42,934 bases of DNA from an uncultured Oleispira sp. (GTDB lineage Bacteria > Pseudomonadota > Gammaproteobacteria > Pseudomonadales > Oceanobacteraceae). Position numbers and translations under genes: made by a program. Location: NCBI GenBank assembly GCA_913019965.1, contig CAJVZR010000034.1, positions 1 through 42,934 of the forward strand. The letters run 5' to 3'. The notes under the pieces were generated by a model that saw only the letters and a program-made list of their open reading frames with translations, searched no databases and was not told where the DNA came from. Below, piece by piece: positions 1 through 7,892 of this stretch; within the stretch, counting starts at the first letter, position 1; the number at the start of each line of letters is the position of its first letter.

Positions 1-664
1 CATTGGTCATCATCACAATACGGTCCGATAATAAAACCGCTTCATCTACATCATGAGTAATCATGATGATGGTATTGCCTAATTCTTTTTGAATCTCCAT
101 CACTGAATCTTGTAAGTGCGCTCGGGTAAGTGCATCCAGGGCCCCAAACGGCTCGTCCATCAATAAAATTTTCGGTTCCATGGCCAATGCTCGGGCGATA
201 CCGACACGTTGCTTCATGCCCCCTGAAATTTCATCTGGGCGCTTATGCATCGCATGCCCCATATGAACTAGATTCAAGTTATGTTCAATCCACTCCTTCA
301 TTTCTGCTTTGCTTTTGCTTTTATCAAACACGGTTTTGACCGCCAGTTCGACATTTTCATAAGCACTTAACCAAGGCAATAGAGAATGATTTTGGAAAAC
401 CACAGCCCGCTCAGGCCCAGGTTCATTCACTTCTTTACCTTCTAAAACCGCACCACCTTCTGTCGCTTGCAATAAACCCGCCACAATATTGAGAACGGTT
501 GATTTGCCACAGCCAGAGTGACCAATGAGAGAAATCATCTCACCTTTTGCAATTTTTAAATTGACGTCGGTCAAGGCTTTGAATGGTCCTTTTGGCGTAG
601 GGAACTCAATTCCTACTCCGGTTAGCTCTAAGATCGGATTTACTGTATTTTTAGTCGTATTCAT
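1..664 (-). CDS. nrtD: Nitrate ABC transporter ATP-binding protein, NrtD-like (partial, C-terminus outside window)
   Basis: This is the ATPase of a nitrate/nitrite import complex, acting at the cytoplasmic face of the inner membrane. The first 221 residues are visible; the frame runs open off the left edge, so the C-terminal end is missing. Walker A GHSGCGKST lies at residues 48-56, the ABC signature ISGGMKQR at 146-153, Walker B ILLMDEP at about 166-172 followed by the D-loop GALD, and the switch histidine in THDVDEA at 204. The start is the ATG at 662-664. It sits 39 bp downstream of the nrtB-like permease gene on the same strand and is the third gene of nrtABD. It is assigned to nitrate rather than taurine or sulfonate because of the NrtA-like neighbour and nasST; sequence alone would not separate these ATPases well. 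Confidence 0.9.
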   Translation of the reverse strand, partial: MNTTKNTVNPILELTGVGIEFPTPKGPFKALTDVNLKIAKGEMISLIGHSGCGKSTVLNIVAGLLQATEGGAVLEGKEVNEPGPERAVVFQNHSLLPWLSAYENVELAVKTVFDKSKSKAEMKEWIEHNLNLVHMGHAMHKRPDEISGGMKQRVGIARALAMEPKILLMDEPFGALDALTRAHLQDSVMEIQKELGNTIIMITHDVDEAVLLSDRIVMMTN

Positions 665-703
665 GATGACTCTCACTTACCTGTCTATATAATTTGGCTT
701 GGA

Positions 704-1708
704 TTAACGTAATACCGCTTGTTTATCCCAAGAGAAAATACGCTGTAGCATTAGCATTACTCGGTCTAATAAAAATCCGATTAAACCGATCACTAATACA
801 GCCACCATGATGCGCCCTAATGAATTGGAGCTGCCGTTTTGAAACTCATCCCAAACGAACTTACCTAGGCCTGGATTTTGTGCCAGCATTTCTGCGGCAA
901 TCAGTACCATCCAAGCAATACCGAGGGATAATCGTAACCCTGTAAATACCATTGGAATTGACGATGGGATCACGACCTTAAAAATATGGGTCATAGGTTT
1001 AAGGCGAAGCACTTTACTTACATTCAATAAATCTTGGCTAATGGATGCAGTACCGACAGCGGTATTAATCACCGTTGGCCAAAGGGAGCATAACAAGACG
1101 GTAATCACTGAAGTCACAAATGACTTAGCGAATAATGGATCATCACTGGTATACACAGCGCTCACAACCATCGTCACTAGGGGTAACCACGCGAGTGGCG
1201 ATACCGGTTTAAATAGTTGAATGATAGGGTTAGTCGCTGCATATAAATTCTTGCTTAAACCAATCATGATGCCCAAAGGAATCGCAACGATAGAGGCTAG
1301 AATAAAACCTGTGAGCACTGTAATTAAACTGGTTCCAATCTGATCGATAAAAGTTGGTTTACCTGTGTAGCTACGAATTTTAACTTGGTAGTCTGGGTCT
1401 TGCGCTAAACGAGCTGCATTTCTATCTTCTTGGCGTTGATAAAAAGCGGTTTCTTTTTCTCGCTCATTATTATGCTCGGTAATTAATGATTGAAATTGTT
1501 CTAGCGCTTCACTGGGCCCAGGAAATTTGCCGAGTGATGTATCAATGTTCTGAGCAACCGTTCCCCAAATTAATAGGAAAAATAATATGCCGGCTACGGG
1601 AAGCATAATCGCCTTGATAGTTTCCTGTAGCCAAGCAGGCATCACATCGTCGGCAATTCCGATTCGATCTATTGCCCGAGAAGAACTTGTAGAAATTTTA
1701 CTTGTCAT
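704..1708 (-). CDS. nrtB: Nitrate ABC transporter permease, NrtB-like
   Basis: This 334-aa integral membrane protein forms the channel of the nitrate importer. A long cytoplasmic N-terminus is followed by a first hydrophobic segment near residues 33-52, then a charged region (about 60-120) and a cluster of membrane helices. The binding-protein-dependent permease signature that contacts the ATPase (EAA-type loop, with GTASISQDLLNVSKVLRL at its start) lies at about 217-235. Such an extended N-terminal segment is usual for NrtB-type permeases of proteobacteria. It lies between the nrtA-like and nrtD-like genes, in the same direction. The gap to nrtA is 125 bp and holds a hairpin, so expression of the permease may be lower than that of the binding protein. 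Family assignment is firm; substrate is inferred from context. Confidence 0.9.
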   Translation of the reverse strand: MTSKISTSSSRAIDRIGIADDVMPAWLQETIKAIMLPVAGILFFLLIWGTVAQNIDTSLGKFPGPSEALEQFQSLITEHNNEREKETAFYQRQEDRNAARLAQDPDYQVKIRSYTGKPTFIDQIGTSLITVLTGFILASIVAIPLGIMIGLSKNLYAATNPIIQLFKPVSPLAWLPLVTMVVSAVYTSDDPLFAKSFVTSVITVLLCSLWPTVINTAVGTASISQDLLNVSKVLRLKPMTHIFKVVIPSSIPMVFTGLRLSLGIAWMVLIAAEMLAQNPGLGKFVWDEFQNGSSNSLGRIMVAVLVIGLIGFLLDRVMLMLQRIFSWDKQAVLR

Positions 1709-1756
1709 CTAAACCTCTTGTACGTTCGTCGTACTTCACTCTCTTTATAAATAAGT

Positions 1757-1794
1757 CTCTACTAGCTTCAGAGAATTTTCTAATGCTAGTAGAG
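1757..1794 (-). promoter_or_regulatory. Intercistronic hairpin between nrtA and nrtB
   Basis: Perfect 10-bp inverted repeat CTCTACTAGC / GCTAGTAGAG with an 18-nt spacer, located 40 bp after the nrtA stop. There is no long U-tract, so it is not a typical terminator. A position just downstream of an abundantly needed binding-protein gene suggests mRNA stabilisation or partial attenuation. The structure is seen; the function is inferred. Confidence 0.5.
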
Positions 1795-1833
1795 CTGACG
1801 ATCTAATTATTATGTTATTAATGATGATTCGAT

Positions 1834-3246
1834 TTAAAGTTTATCTTTACCCTTTAAACCAATGCTGAATTTTTCTAAATACGCATTAGGTTGAGTGCCG
1901 TCATAAACAATGTTATCGATGAAGTGCTTCTGTGGTGCGCGATAACCCAGCTCGGTAGCAAACTCTGGGAAGTCTTTTGCTTTTACCATCCCTTCTTTAA
2001 TTAACTCTTTTGCAGCAATGGCATAAATGTCTGGGCGATACACTTTTTTCGCTAGCGCTTTATACCAATCATCGGATTTAGGTTCAGAAATCTGGCCCCA
2101 GCGACGCATTTGCGTTAGATACCAAATGGCATCCGAGTAGTAAGGGAAGGTTGCGTTATGACGGAAGAATACATTGAAATCTGGCACTTCACGCTTATCG
2201 CCTTTTTCATATTCAAAGGTACCTGTCATTGAGTTTGCAATGACGTCGTAATCCGCGCCAACATAATTACTTTTCGACAATATTTTTACCGCTTCTGGGC
2301 GGTTAGCATTGTTGTTTTCATCTAACCACTGCGCGGCACGTATCATCGCTTTTACAACACGGATGTGAGTATTTGGATTTTTCTCAGCCCATGTCTTATT
2401 AACACCAAATACTTTTTCTGGATTGTTTTTCCAGATTTCATAATCCGTTACAACAGGAACACCAATGCCTTTAAATACAGCTTGTTGATTCCAAGGTTCA
2501 CCTACGCAATAACCATTGATTGTTCCGGCTTCCATTGTTGCCGGCATTTGTGGTGGAGGCGTTACTGATAACAGCGCATCGGCATCAATTTGACCCGAGG
2601 TATCACCTTTATGCGGTGCGTAATATCCTGGGTGAATTCCACCGGCCGCTAACCAATAACGTAACTCATAGTTGTGCGTTGAAACGGGAAATACCATCCC
2701 CATATTGAATGGCTTGCCATCATCTTTATAGCTTTCGATAACGGGTTTAAGTGCATCGGCTTTAATTGGGTGAACAGGCTTGCCATCTTTATGAGGAATG
2801 TTCTTTTTCATCTGGTCCCATACAGAATTTGAAACCGTAATCGCATTACCATTTAAATCCATACTAAAGGCAGTAATAATGTCGGCCTTAGTGCCATAAC
2901 CCATGGTTGCGCCTAAAGGCTGGCCTGCTAGCATGTGTGCGCCATCCAACTGGCCATCGATAACACGGTCTAGCAGTACTTTCCAGTTAGCTTGTGCTTC
3001 TAACGTTACATAAAGACCTTCATCTTCAAAAAAACCTTTTTCGTAAGCAACGGCTAAGGGCGCCATGTCGGTTAATTTAATAAAACCAAATTTAAGCTCT
3101 TCTTTTTCGGCATATCCTACTTTAGCTAAAGCATTGATGGATGTGAGTGGTGATATTGCAAGTGCTGCCCCCGCGGCAATTGCAAGGGTGCTCTTTAAAA
3201 TAGAACGACGAATCGTATGGATTTTAAATCGGTTATCTTTAAGCAT
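1834..3246 (-). CDS. nrtA: Nitrate-binding periplasmic protein, NrtA/CmpA family, Tat-exported
   Basis: This 470-aa solute-binding protein captures nitrate (or nitrite) for the NrtBD transporter. Residues 1-45 form a twin-arginine type signal: a basic region with IRRSILKST at about 12-20, then a hydrophobic stretch rich in Ala and an Ala-x-Ala-like cleavage region (INALA). The mature part has NrtA-family landmarks: [21 protein letters not shown] near 51-71, [13 protein letters not shown] in the first third, [17 protein letters not shown], and [13 protein letters not shown] in the second lobe. Size matches NrtA/CmpA family proteins that lack a fused ATPase. Tat export fits family members known to be exported folded. 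It is the first gene of nrtABD, and its leader carries a promoter and terminator structure described separately. CmpA (bicarbonate) is a paralogue, but nasST next door favours nitrate. Confidence 0.92.
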   Translation of the reverse strand: MLKDNRFKIHTIRRSILKSTLAIAAGAALAISPLTSINALAKVGYAEKEELKFGFIKLTDMAPLAVAYEKGFFEDEGLYVTLEAQANWKVLLDRVIDGQLDGAHMLAGQPLGATMGYGTKADIITAFSMDLNGNAITVSNSVWDQMKKNIPHKDGKPVHPIKADALKPVIESYKDDGKPFNMGMVFPVSTHNYELRYWLAAGGIHPGYYAPHKGDTSGQIDADALLSVTPPPQMPATMEAGTINGYCVGEPWNQQAVFKGIGVPVVTDYEIWKNNPEKVFGVNKTWAEKNPNTHIRVVKAMIRAAQWLDENNNANRPEAVKILSKSNYVGADYDVIANSMTGTFEYEKGDKREVPDFNVFFRHNATFPYYSDAIWYLTQMRRWGQISEPKSDDWYKALAKKVYRPDIYAIAAKELIKEGMVKAKDFPEFATELGYRAPQKHFIDNIVYDGTQPNAYLEKFSIGLKGKDKL

Positions 3247-3299
3247 GATGCTTCCTTTTAGTCTTTGATTTTAAGTTTTATAAAGTTTAAATATTTAGC

Positions 3300-3355
3300 A
3301 AAAAAAAACGCAAATGAATGCTTTATCCTCTACTGAATAAAGTATTGATTTGCGT
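3300..3355 (-). terminator. Intrinsic leader terminator ahead of nrtA (probable NasT-controlled)
   Basis: On the minus strand an 8-bp arm ACGCAAAT pairs with ATTTGCGT (3308-3315 with 3348-3355), followed directly by nine T residues (3300-3308). Inside it a second stem, CTTTATTC / GGATAAAG (3321-3342), closes a six-base loop AGTAGA. It lies inside the nrtA leader, not after a gene, so it must be bypassed for nrtA expression. The inner hexaloop has A at position 1 but A, not G, at position 4, so it fits the ANTAR consensus only partly. Confidence 0.75.
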
Positions 3356-3377
3356 CTTTGCAGTTCTTTTCTATTTC

Positions 3378-3401
3378 CTTCTAACCATCGTTGGCCTGAA
3401 G
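3378..3401 (-). promoter_or_regulatory. ANTAR-type hexaloop hairpin (probable NasT RNA target)
   Basis: On the minus strand CTTC-A-GGCC pairs with GGTT-A-GAAG (one A-A mismatch, two G-U pairs) and closes the six-base loop AACGAT. The loop has A at position 1 and G at position 4, the features known for RNA hairpins bound by ANTAR proteins such as NasR and NasT. It begins only about 7 nt after the transcription start predicted from the sigma-54-like promoter and lies 23 bp upstream of the terminator hairpin, the expected order for a two-hairpin antitermination leader. Confidence 0.6.
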
Positions 3402-3417
3402 TTGATAAAAACTATAT

Positions 3418-3433
3418 TGCGAGTAGCGTGCCA
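3418..3433 (-). promoter_or_regulatory. Sigma-54-type promoter for nrtABD
   Basis: The minus strand reads TGGCACG-CTAC-TCGCA, close to the sigma-54 consensus TGGCACG-N4-TTGCA, with the GG and GC dinucleotides at the required spacing and one mismatch in the -12 element. Predicted transcription start is near 3408, just ahead of the hexaloop hairpin. Control by sigma-54 and NtrC is known for nas operons of enterobacteria; here it is inferred. Confidence 0.6.
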
Positions 3434-3689
3434 AAAAATTATAAAAATTCTTAAAAATATCATTATTATTAAAATTAATAGGAATGTTTAATTGCGGTGC
3501 ATTTAAAATATAAGAAGAGTCTATTTTGTTAAATATTGGTGCAAAATGAGTGATGCTAAATTGTGCAACTAAGCGTGAGGGGAGAGCCAAAAAAGGGCGT
3601 TGATTAAAAATGAAGAAAGTAGATGAGAAGTATTAAATTAAGGAGTAGTGACGCTGGTTTTATAAATGACGATTTTAGTGCGGCTGATG

Positions 3690-3717
3690 AATAGATGCAC
3701 CAGAGTGTGCATCTATT
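3690..3717. repeat. Perfect 11-bp inverted repeat with TGCAC/GTGCA core
   Basis: AATAGATGCAC and GTGCATCTATT flank a 6-bp spacer. The core resembles an NtrC site (TGCAC-N7-GTGCA) but the spacer is 6 rather than 7 bp. It lies 67 bp after the nasS stop and about 285 bp upstream of the -24/-12 promoter. It could be an upstream activator site, or a hairpin ending nasTS transcripts, although no U-tract follows it. Confidence 0.45.
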
Positions 3718-3784
3718 CCTCGAAAGGGGCGTAAGAAGCTTGAAAATAAGCGTTATAAATAGAGGGGGGAGCCTTAATACTAAA

Positions 3785-4921
3785 TTAAAGCGTCGCTAAA
3801 TGATCCTGCAGGAAGTTATTTTCAGGTAATATTTCATCCGAAAGCGGTTGGCTGGCTAGAGCTTGGCGATAAATATCGGGGCGATAGCAGTTCGCAACCA
3901 GTTCATCACTATCGATGGATGGGGGTAGCCAATGCCAGCGCTTCATTTGTGAACAAATTAACTGGCCGTGGGATAACCAAGGAAAGTTAGCCATGGAGCG
4001 ATTAAAAACGAGGGTGCCTGGGGCTTTACTTTTTTCCTGGTTATTATCGAAGATATATTCTCCTGTGATGGCAGGAATTAAACATTCTTGATCGATCAGT
4101 GGCGAGTTAAGAGATAGATGACTCTGTAATAAAGGTAATGCTTGCTCGGCATGTTGTTCTAGCCAAGCGCAGGCTTGGTAAAGTGCTCGAATTACTGCGT
4201 GATGGCATTCAGGATTCTTTTCTGCCCATTCAAGGGTCACCCCGAGTACTTTTTCGGGGGCGTTCTGCCAAATCTCCATTCCGGTTATTAAGCAATGGCC
4301 ATGACCTTGTAAAATCGCCACCGAATTCCACGGTGCTCCCGCAAAGAAGCCATCAATATGTTGTAATTTTAAATGATCAACCATCTGCGAGGGAGGTAAA
4401 ATGACGATGTCGATATCTTTATCGGGGTCAATGTCGGCACTGGCTAACCAATCTCTTAATTGTAAGTTGTGGCAAGAGTATGGATATACCGTGGCGAAGA
4501 CTAAAGCTGGCAGCTTTTGAGCTTTACGTTGTTCAATCAACTGTTTCATTGTCGAGGCTTGATCAAACTCAGTTGTATTAAGCTCGAATAATTCACGATG
4601 CAATGAATTAGAAACCGTTAGTGCATTTCCATTTAGACCCATTGAGAAGGCGGTGATGAGCGATTTTTTCAAACCACCTAAGCCAATACTACTCGCTAAA
4701 ATCATCGGGGCTAACATGTGAGCACCATCAAGGTGGCCGACAATCACTTTATCGCGAATATTAGACCAAGAAACTTCTTGCTGCAGTTCAACTTTGAGCC
4801 CTTGTTGCTCAAAGAATCCTTGCTGTTGAGCAACTAATAACGGTAAACAGTCACTTAATGGCATGTAGCCCAGTTTTAGTGCTTTTTTCTCAACTTTCGC
4901 ACCATTCATGCGCGTCTCCAA
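3785..4921 (-). CDS. nasS: Nitrate/nitrite sensor NasS (cytoplasmic NrtA-like protein)
   Basis: This 378-aa protein is an NrtA-family ligand-binding protein without a signal peptide, which is the hallmark of NasS. In the family, NasS binds nitrate or nitrite in the cytoplasm and, when unliganded, holds NasT inactive. Landmarks shared with the NrtA protein in this window are LKLGYMPLSDCLPL near residue 16, DGAHMLAPMILASS, FSMGLNGNALTVSNSL and GFFAGAPWNSVAI. The C-terminus is shorter than that of NrtA. It is transcribed from the same strand 40 bp after nasT, so the two form an operon. The start is the ATG at 4921; an ATG four codons later would also serve. The family is clear, and the absence of an export signal together with the nasT neighbour makes NasS the best name. 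Confidence 0.9.
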   Translation of the reverse strand: METRMNGAKVEKKALKLGYMPLSDCLPLLVAQQQGFFEQQGLKVELQQEVSWSNIRDKVIVGHLDGAHMLAPMILASSIGLGGLKKSLITAFSMGLNGNALTVSNSLHRELFELNTTEFDQASTMKQLIEQRKAQKLPALVFATVYPYSCHNLQLRDWLASADIDPDKDIDIVILPPSQMVDHLKLQHIDGFFAGAPWNSVAILQGHGHCLITGMEIWQNAPEKVLGVTLEWAEKNPECHHAVIRALYQACAWLEQHAEQALPLLQSHLSLNSPLIDQECLIPAITGEYIFDNNQEKSKAPGTLVFNRSMANFPWLSHGQLICSQMKRWHWLPPSIDSDELVANCYRPDIYRQALASQPLSDEILPENNFLQDHLATL

Positions 4922-4961
4922 ATACGATACTCATAGGCTAATTTAGGCGGTAAATGGACTA

Positions 4962-5546
4962 CTAGGGGGCGAGTAGTTCCATTACCGATAGAATGTTTTG
5001 AGCGATATCTACTATGGGTTTGCTTTGATCCATCGCCATTTTGCGCATGGCATGATAAGCCTGCTCTTCGTCTAAACCGCGCGTTTTCATTAATAGCCCT
5101 TTTGCTTTATCAATGACTTTTCGGTCGGCAAGCTGATCTCGTGTTTGCTTTAATTCGTTCTTAAGTGCTTGGTATTCTCGGAAGCGAGCGATGGCGACAT
5201 CCATAATGGGCTTGACCCGGCTAGGATTTAAGCCATCGACAATATAGGCGCTAACCCCAGCCTGAACGGCTTGAGCGATAATTTGGCTATCATCTTCATC
5301 TGAAAACATGATGACAGGCTTAGGATTGTGCTGATTGAGCACAGTCATATTTTCTAGGGTATCTCGATCAGGAGATTCTAGATCCATAATAATAATATCA
5401 GGCTGGTGTACTTCTACATTCTTGATCAAACCTTGGGCACTTTCTAAGCGGCAGACCACAATTAATCCTTGATCAAGCAATGCTTGCTCTAATATGGCGG
5501 ATCGGGTCGGGGTATCATCTACCAACATAACTCTAGCGGGTTTCAT
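4962..5546 (-). CDS. nasT: ANTAR-domain antitermination response regulator NasT
   Basis: This 194-aa regulator has a CheY-like receiver domain (about 1-120) with acidic residues at VDD near 9-11 and a possible phosphoacceptor in IIIMDLESP (Asp55). A helical linker leads to a C-terminal ANTAR domain (about 130-190) with the typical DRKVIDKAKGLLM and LDEEQAYHAMRKMAMD segments. ANTAR domains bind paired RNA hairpins and prevent transcription termination. In the NasST system, NasT is released from NasS when nitrate or nitrite is present and then promotes read-through of the nas leader. The likely target is the hairpin-terminator leader at 3300-3401 ahead of nrtA. It is the first gene of the nasTS operon. 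Confidence 0.93.
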   Translation of the reverse strand: MKPARVMLVDDTPTRSAILEQALLDQGLIVVCRLESAQGLIKNVEVHQPDIIIMDLESPDRDTLENMTVLNQHNPKPVIMFSDEDDSQIIAQAVQAGVSAYIVDGLNPSRVKPIMDVAIARFREYQALKNELKQTRDQLADRKVIDKAKGLLMKTRGLDEEQAYHAMRKMAMDQSKPIVDIAQNILSVMELLAP

Positions 5547-5715
5547 GGAATCTTTAATGCTCTAAACAAGGTAACCCTAGAGTTCAGCAAGTATTAGGCC
5601 ATTAGCCACGTAAAAAGTACTGGTATAAGCTACTGACAGTAATTGTCAGCATTGGGAATTATACTAAGGCAATAGATAAGACCATCATTCAATGAGTAGA
5701 GGACGTAGGGTAACC

Positions 5716-6873
5716 ATGGCTGAACTATTTAAAGAAAACCTATCATTAAATAAAATTATCACGCTAGGTAGTCGCATTGCCGAGCAAAGCGCAGGTTATG
5801 AACTGTCTTTTGATCAGCAAATATTTCAGCAAAAGCTCACTGAATTTTGCATTGAGCAAGGGGAGAGTGACTGGCAATTATTATCTTTAATGCAACGCTT
5901 AAGGGCGGCAGCACAAGCCTTACATTCAACGTTACCAGAAAATGATGGAGCAAAAGCTGCGGTATCAGCCTTATATGCGAATGAAGATTTATCAGGCTGG
6001 TTATCGTTAGTTTGCTGTGAGTATATTGCTATTCACCAAGGCTTGAGTCTGGAGCAAGGGTTAAGTTATCTGCAACAGATGACGGAGTTCTTTAGTGCAG
6101 AATTCGCCATTCGCCATTTTATTTTAAAACAACCGCAAGCGTCCCTCGCCATTCTTACCTCGTGGCTTGAACATGATAATCACCATATTCGTCGTTTAGT
6201 GTCTGAAGGAACTCGCCCTCGCTTACCTTGGGGAGTTCGTTTACCTATTTTTATTGAACAGCCTGAACTTGTTGTCCCATTGCTAACGGCATTACGTGAT
6301 GATGAAGAAGAATATGTTCGTCGCTCGGTGGCAAATCATTTAAATGACATTGCTAAAGATAATCCACAACTGATTATTGAAATCGCTCAGCAATGGCTCG
6401 CGTTAGATGAATTAGAAAAGTTAACGGCGCAACAGCGTAAGCAAAGAACTAAGTTAATTCGTCATGCCTGTCGAACATTATTCAAACAAGGCTTGCCTGA
6501 GATTTTGGCGCTGTTTGGGTATTTACCAGCCGAAGATGTGCAGTGTTCGTTATCTAGCCAGCAATTAACGGTACCGTTTGGTGGTGATTTTGAATTTGAG
6601 TTGTTATTAGATAAAAGCAGTAATACATCAAACCTACTGATGGTGGATTATATTGTGAATTTTCAAAAAGCCAACGGTAAGCAAGCCCCCAAAGTATTCA
6701 AATGGTTAGATCGAAGTTTTACGACGAAGGTCAGTGAACAGGTTAAGCGTAAGCATTCGTTTAAAAAAATCTCGACACGAAAATATTATCATGGCGCGCA
6801 TCGATTAGACGTCATTGTTAATGGCATAAAAAAAGCCCAAATAGAATTTGAGCTTTTGGAGAAAAATGCTTAG
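5716..6873 (+). CDS. AlkC-like DNA alkylation repair protein (HEAT-repeat glycosylase family)
   Basis: This 385-aa, mostly helical protein resembles the AlkC/AlkD superfamily of HEAT-like 3-methyladenine DNA glycosylases. The region at about 156-172 reads HHIRRLVSEGTRPRLPW, a diagnostic segment of that group, followed by repeat-like helices with DDEEEYVRRSVANHLNDIA. The C-terminal 100 residues (from about 280) form a beta-rich extension ending near the stop, also known in AlkC relatives. I chose the ATG at 5716 (MAELFKENLS, similar to the usual AlkC start, with an AGGG motif 7 bases before it) over the ATG at 5692. Transcribed divergently from nasT. The last 40 bp also encode the terminator hairpin of the opposing HDOD gene. 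The family is fairly sure; the exact lesion specificity is not. Confidence 0.8.
   Translation: MAELFKENLSLNKIITLGSRIAEQSAGYELSFDQQIFQQKLTEFCIEQGESDWQLLSLMQRLRAAAQALHSTLPENDGAKAAVSALYANEDLSGWLSLVCCEYIAIHQGLSLEQGLSYLQQMTEFFSAEFAIRHFILKQPQASLAILTSWLEHDNHHIRRLVSEGTRPRLPWGVRLPIFIEQPELVVPLLTALRDDEEEYVRRSVANHLNDIAKDNPQLIIEIAQQWLALDELEKLTAQQRKQRTKLIRHACRTLFKQGLPEILALFGYLPAEDVQCSLSSQQLTVPFGGDFEFELLLDKSSNTSNLLMVDYIVNFQKANGKQAPKVFKWLDRSFTTKVSEQVKRKHSFKKISTRKYYHGAHRLDVIVNGIKKAQIEFELLEKNA
6828..6854 (-). terminator. Intrinsic terminator of the HDOD gene, inside the 3' end of the AlkC-like gene
   Basis: On the minus strand a 9-bp stem (AGCTCAAAT / ATTTGGGCT, one G-U pair, loop TCT) is followed by seven T residues. 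It lies 33 bp after the HDOD stop codon and within the coding region of the convergent gene. Confidence 0.7.
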
Positions 6874-6887
6874 CGCTTAGTATTTAT

Positions 6888-7718
6888 CTAATCTTCTAAT
6901 AAGGCATCTAAACCAGATTCTAGATCTGTGGTAGAGGCGACATCTTGATAAGCTTTCTCAGCATCCATACCAATGCTTTGAGCAACGGCAAGAGGAAATT
7001 CATCAATGATGCGTGCTTCATCCCAATCTTCTTTATGCGATTGATGCAAGTATTTAGCGATGTATAAAATACCCGCGTAAGTTCCAAACTCCTGATCAAA
7101 GTCTGCATTATTTTGATCATTAATTGCGGCTAACATTTCTTCTGGAAACTTCCAGCGCTTGGCCAGCTCAGCTCCAACTTTAGCGCCATCGAAACCTAGT
7201 TGGCCACGTTCCAGGCTATGGCGTTTGCCGCCTAAGGCTTCACCCTCATCAATACTCTGAGCTTCAGTCGGCAAGACAATGCGAATCAGTAAGCTACCGA
7301 TTGAATTCAGCATGCCACAGGTAAAGGCCGTTTCTTGGTCTGTCCCCGGTACATATTGAGCAATCCACTTAGAGAGCCCACCAATAGCGAATGATTGCTT
7401 CCAGAAGGCATTCATATCAAAGCCTTCAGGGGCTTTGAAAGAGCTGGTAACCCCAGAGGCTAATACCATAGTACGTAAGGTATTAAAGCCTAATAATACG
7501 ATGGCATCATTGGTATTGGCGATACTGCGTGAAGCGCCATAATGTGCCGAATTCGCTAAACGAAGTACTTTCGCGGTTAATGCTTGATCCATCGCGACTT
7601 TTTTACTGATCTCATCTACGTCAACATCTTCATCCTGGAAGCTTTGCATAAGTTCCTGAACCACTTTTGGAATATGTGGTAGCTGTTGAGTTTGTTCAAA
7701 AATTGATGCCATATTCAT
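6888..7718 (-). CDS. HDOD-domain signalling protein
   Basis: This 276-aa protein consists mainly of an HDOD domain (about 10-210), a helical fold related to HD phosphohydrolases but lacking the metal-binding His-Asp pairs. Visible family motifs are LPHIPKVVQELM near residue 13, VDVDEISKKVAMDQALTAKVLRLANSA at about 31-57, and SIGSLLIRI. HDOD proteins act in signalling linked to chemotaxis, cyclic-di-GMP or stress, and this one has no partner domain, so its role is unknown. I chose the ATG at 7718 (MNMASIF), preceded by AAAGGAAG at good spacing, rather than the upstream ATG at 7751 that lacks a ribosome binding site. It ends with an intrinsic terminator. Confidence 0.8.
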   Translation of the reverse strand: MNMASIFEQTQQLPHIPKVVQELMQSFQDEDVDVDEISKKVAMDQALTAKVLRLANSAHYGASRSIANTNDAIVLLGFNTLRTMVLASGVTSSFKAPEGFDMNAFWKQSFAIGGLSKWIAQYVPGTDQETAFTCGMLNSIGSLLIRIVLPTEAQSIDEGEALGGKRHSLERGQLGFDGAKVGAELAKRWKFPEEMLAAINDQNNADFDQEFGTYAGILYIAKYLHQSHKEDWDEARIIDEFPLAVAQSIGMDAEKAYQDVASTTDLESGLDALLED

Positions 7719-7892
7719 TATTGGTACTTCCTTTGTCGTCCCATAAAACAAGCATAGGAAAGGATTTTAGAAAGCGCGTAACTTTTTGTTGAAAAAACGT
7801 AGGCTTTTTTTAACCTGTCGCTTTTGAAATCCGTACTAATGCACTGTGGTTTGGTATTATTGCGCAAAATAATGAAGTACTTGGGGGTTGGC

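Larger units (their letters stand above)
3247..3784 (-). other. 538-bp intergenic leader region between nasS and nrtA
   Basis: No convincing gene is seen here; the short open frame at 3381-3590 overlaps the regulatory structures and has low-complexity AT-rich composition. On the minus strand, in order towards nrtA, the region contains a perfect 11-bp inverted repeat (3690-3717), a sigma-54-like promoter (3418-3433), a hexaloop hairpin (3378-3401) and an intrinsic terminator (3300-3355). The nrtA start follows about 54 bp after the terminator U-tract. Confidence 0.7.

Noticed and set aside
3493..3567. GGTGCA half-sites as NtrC enhancers
   Set aside because: The matching half-sites at the correct spacing are absent.
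3381..3590. Open frame of 69 codons on the minus strand between nasS and nrtA
   Set aside because: It overlaps the promoter and hairpin, has an AT-driven composition and no ribosome binding site; the regulatory reading explains the region better.
7718..7751. Upstream ATG of the HDOD gene at 7751
   Set aside because: No ribosome binding site, and the later ATG at 7718 has AAAGGAAG before it and fits the family start.
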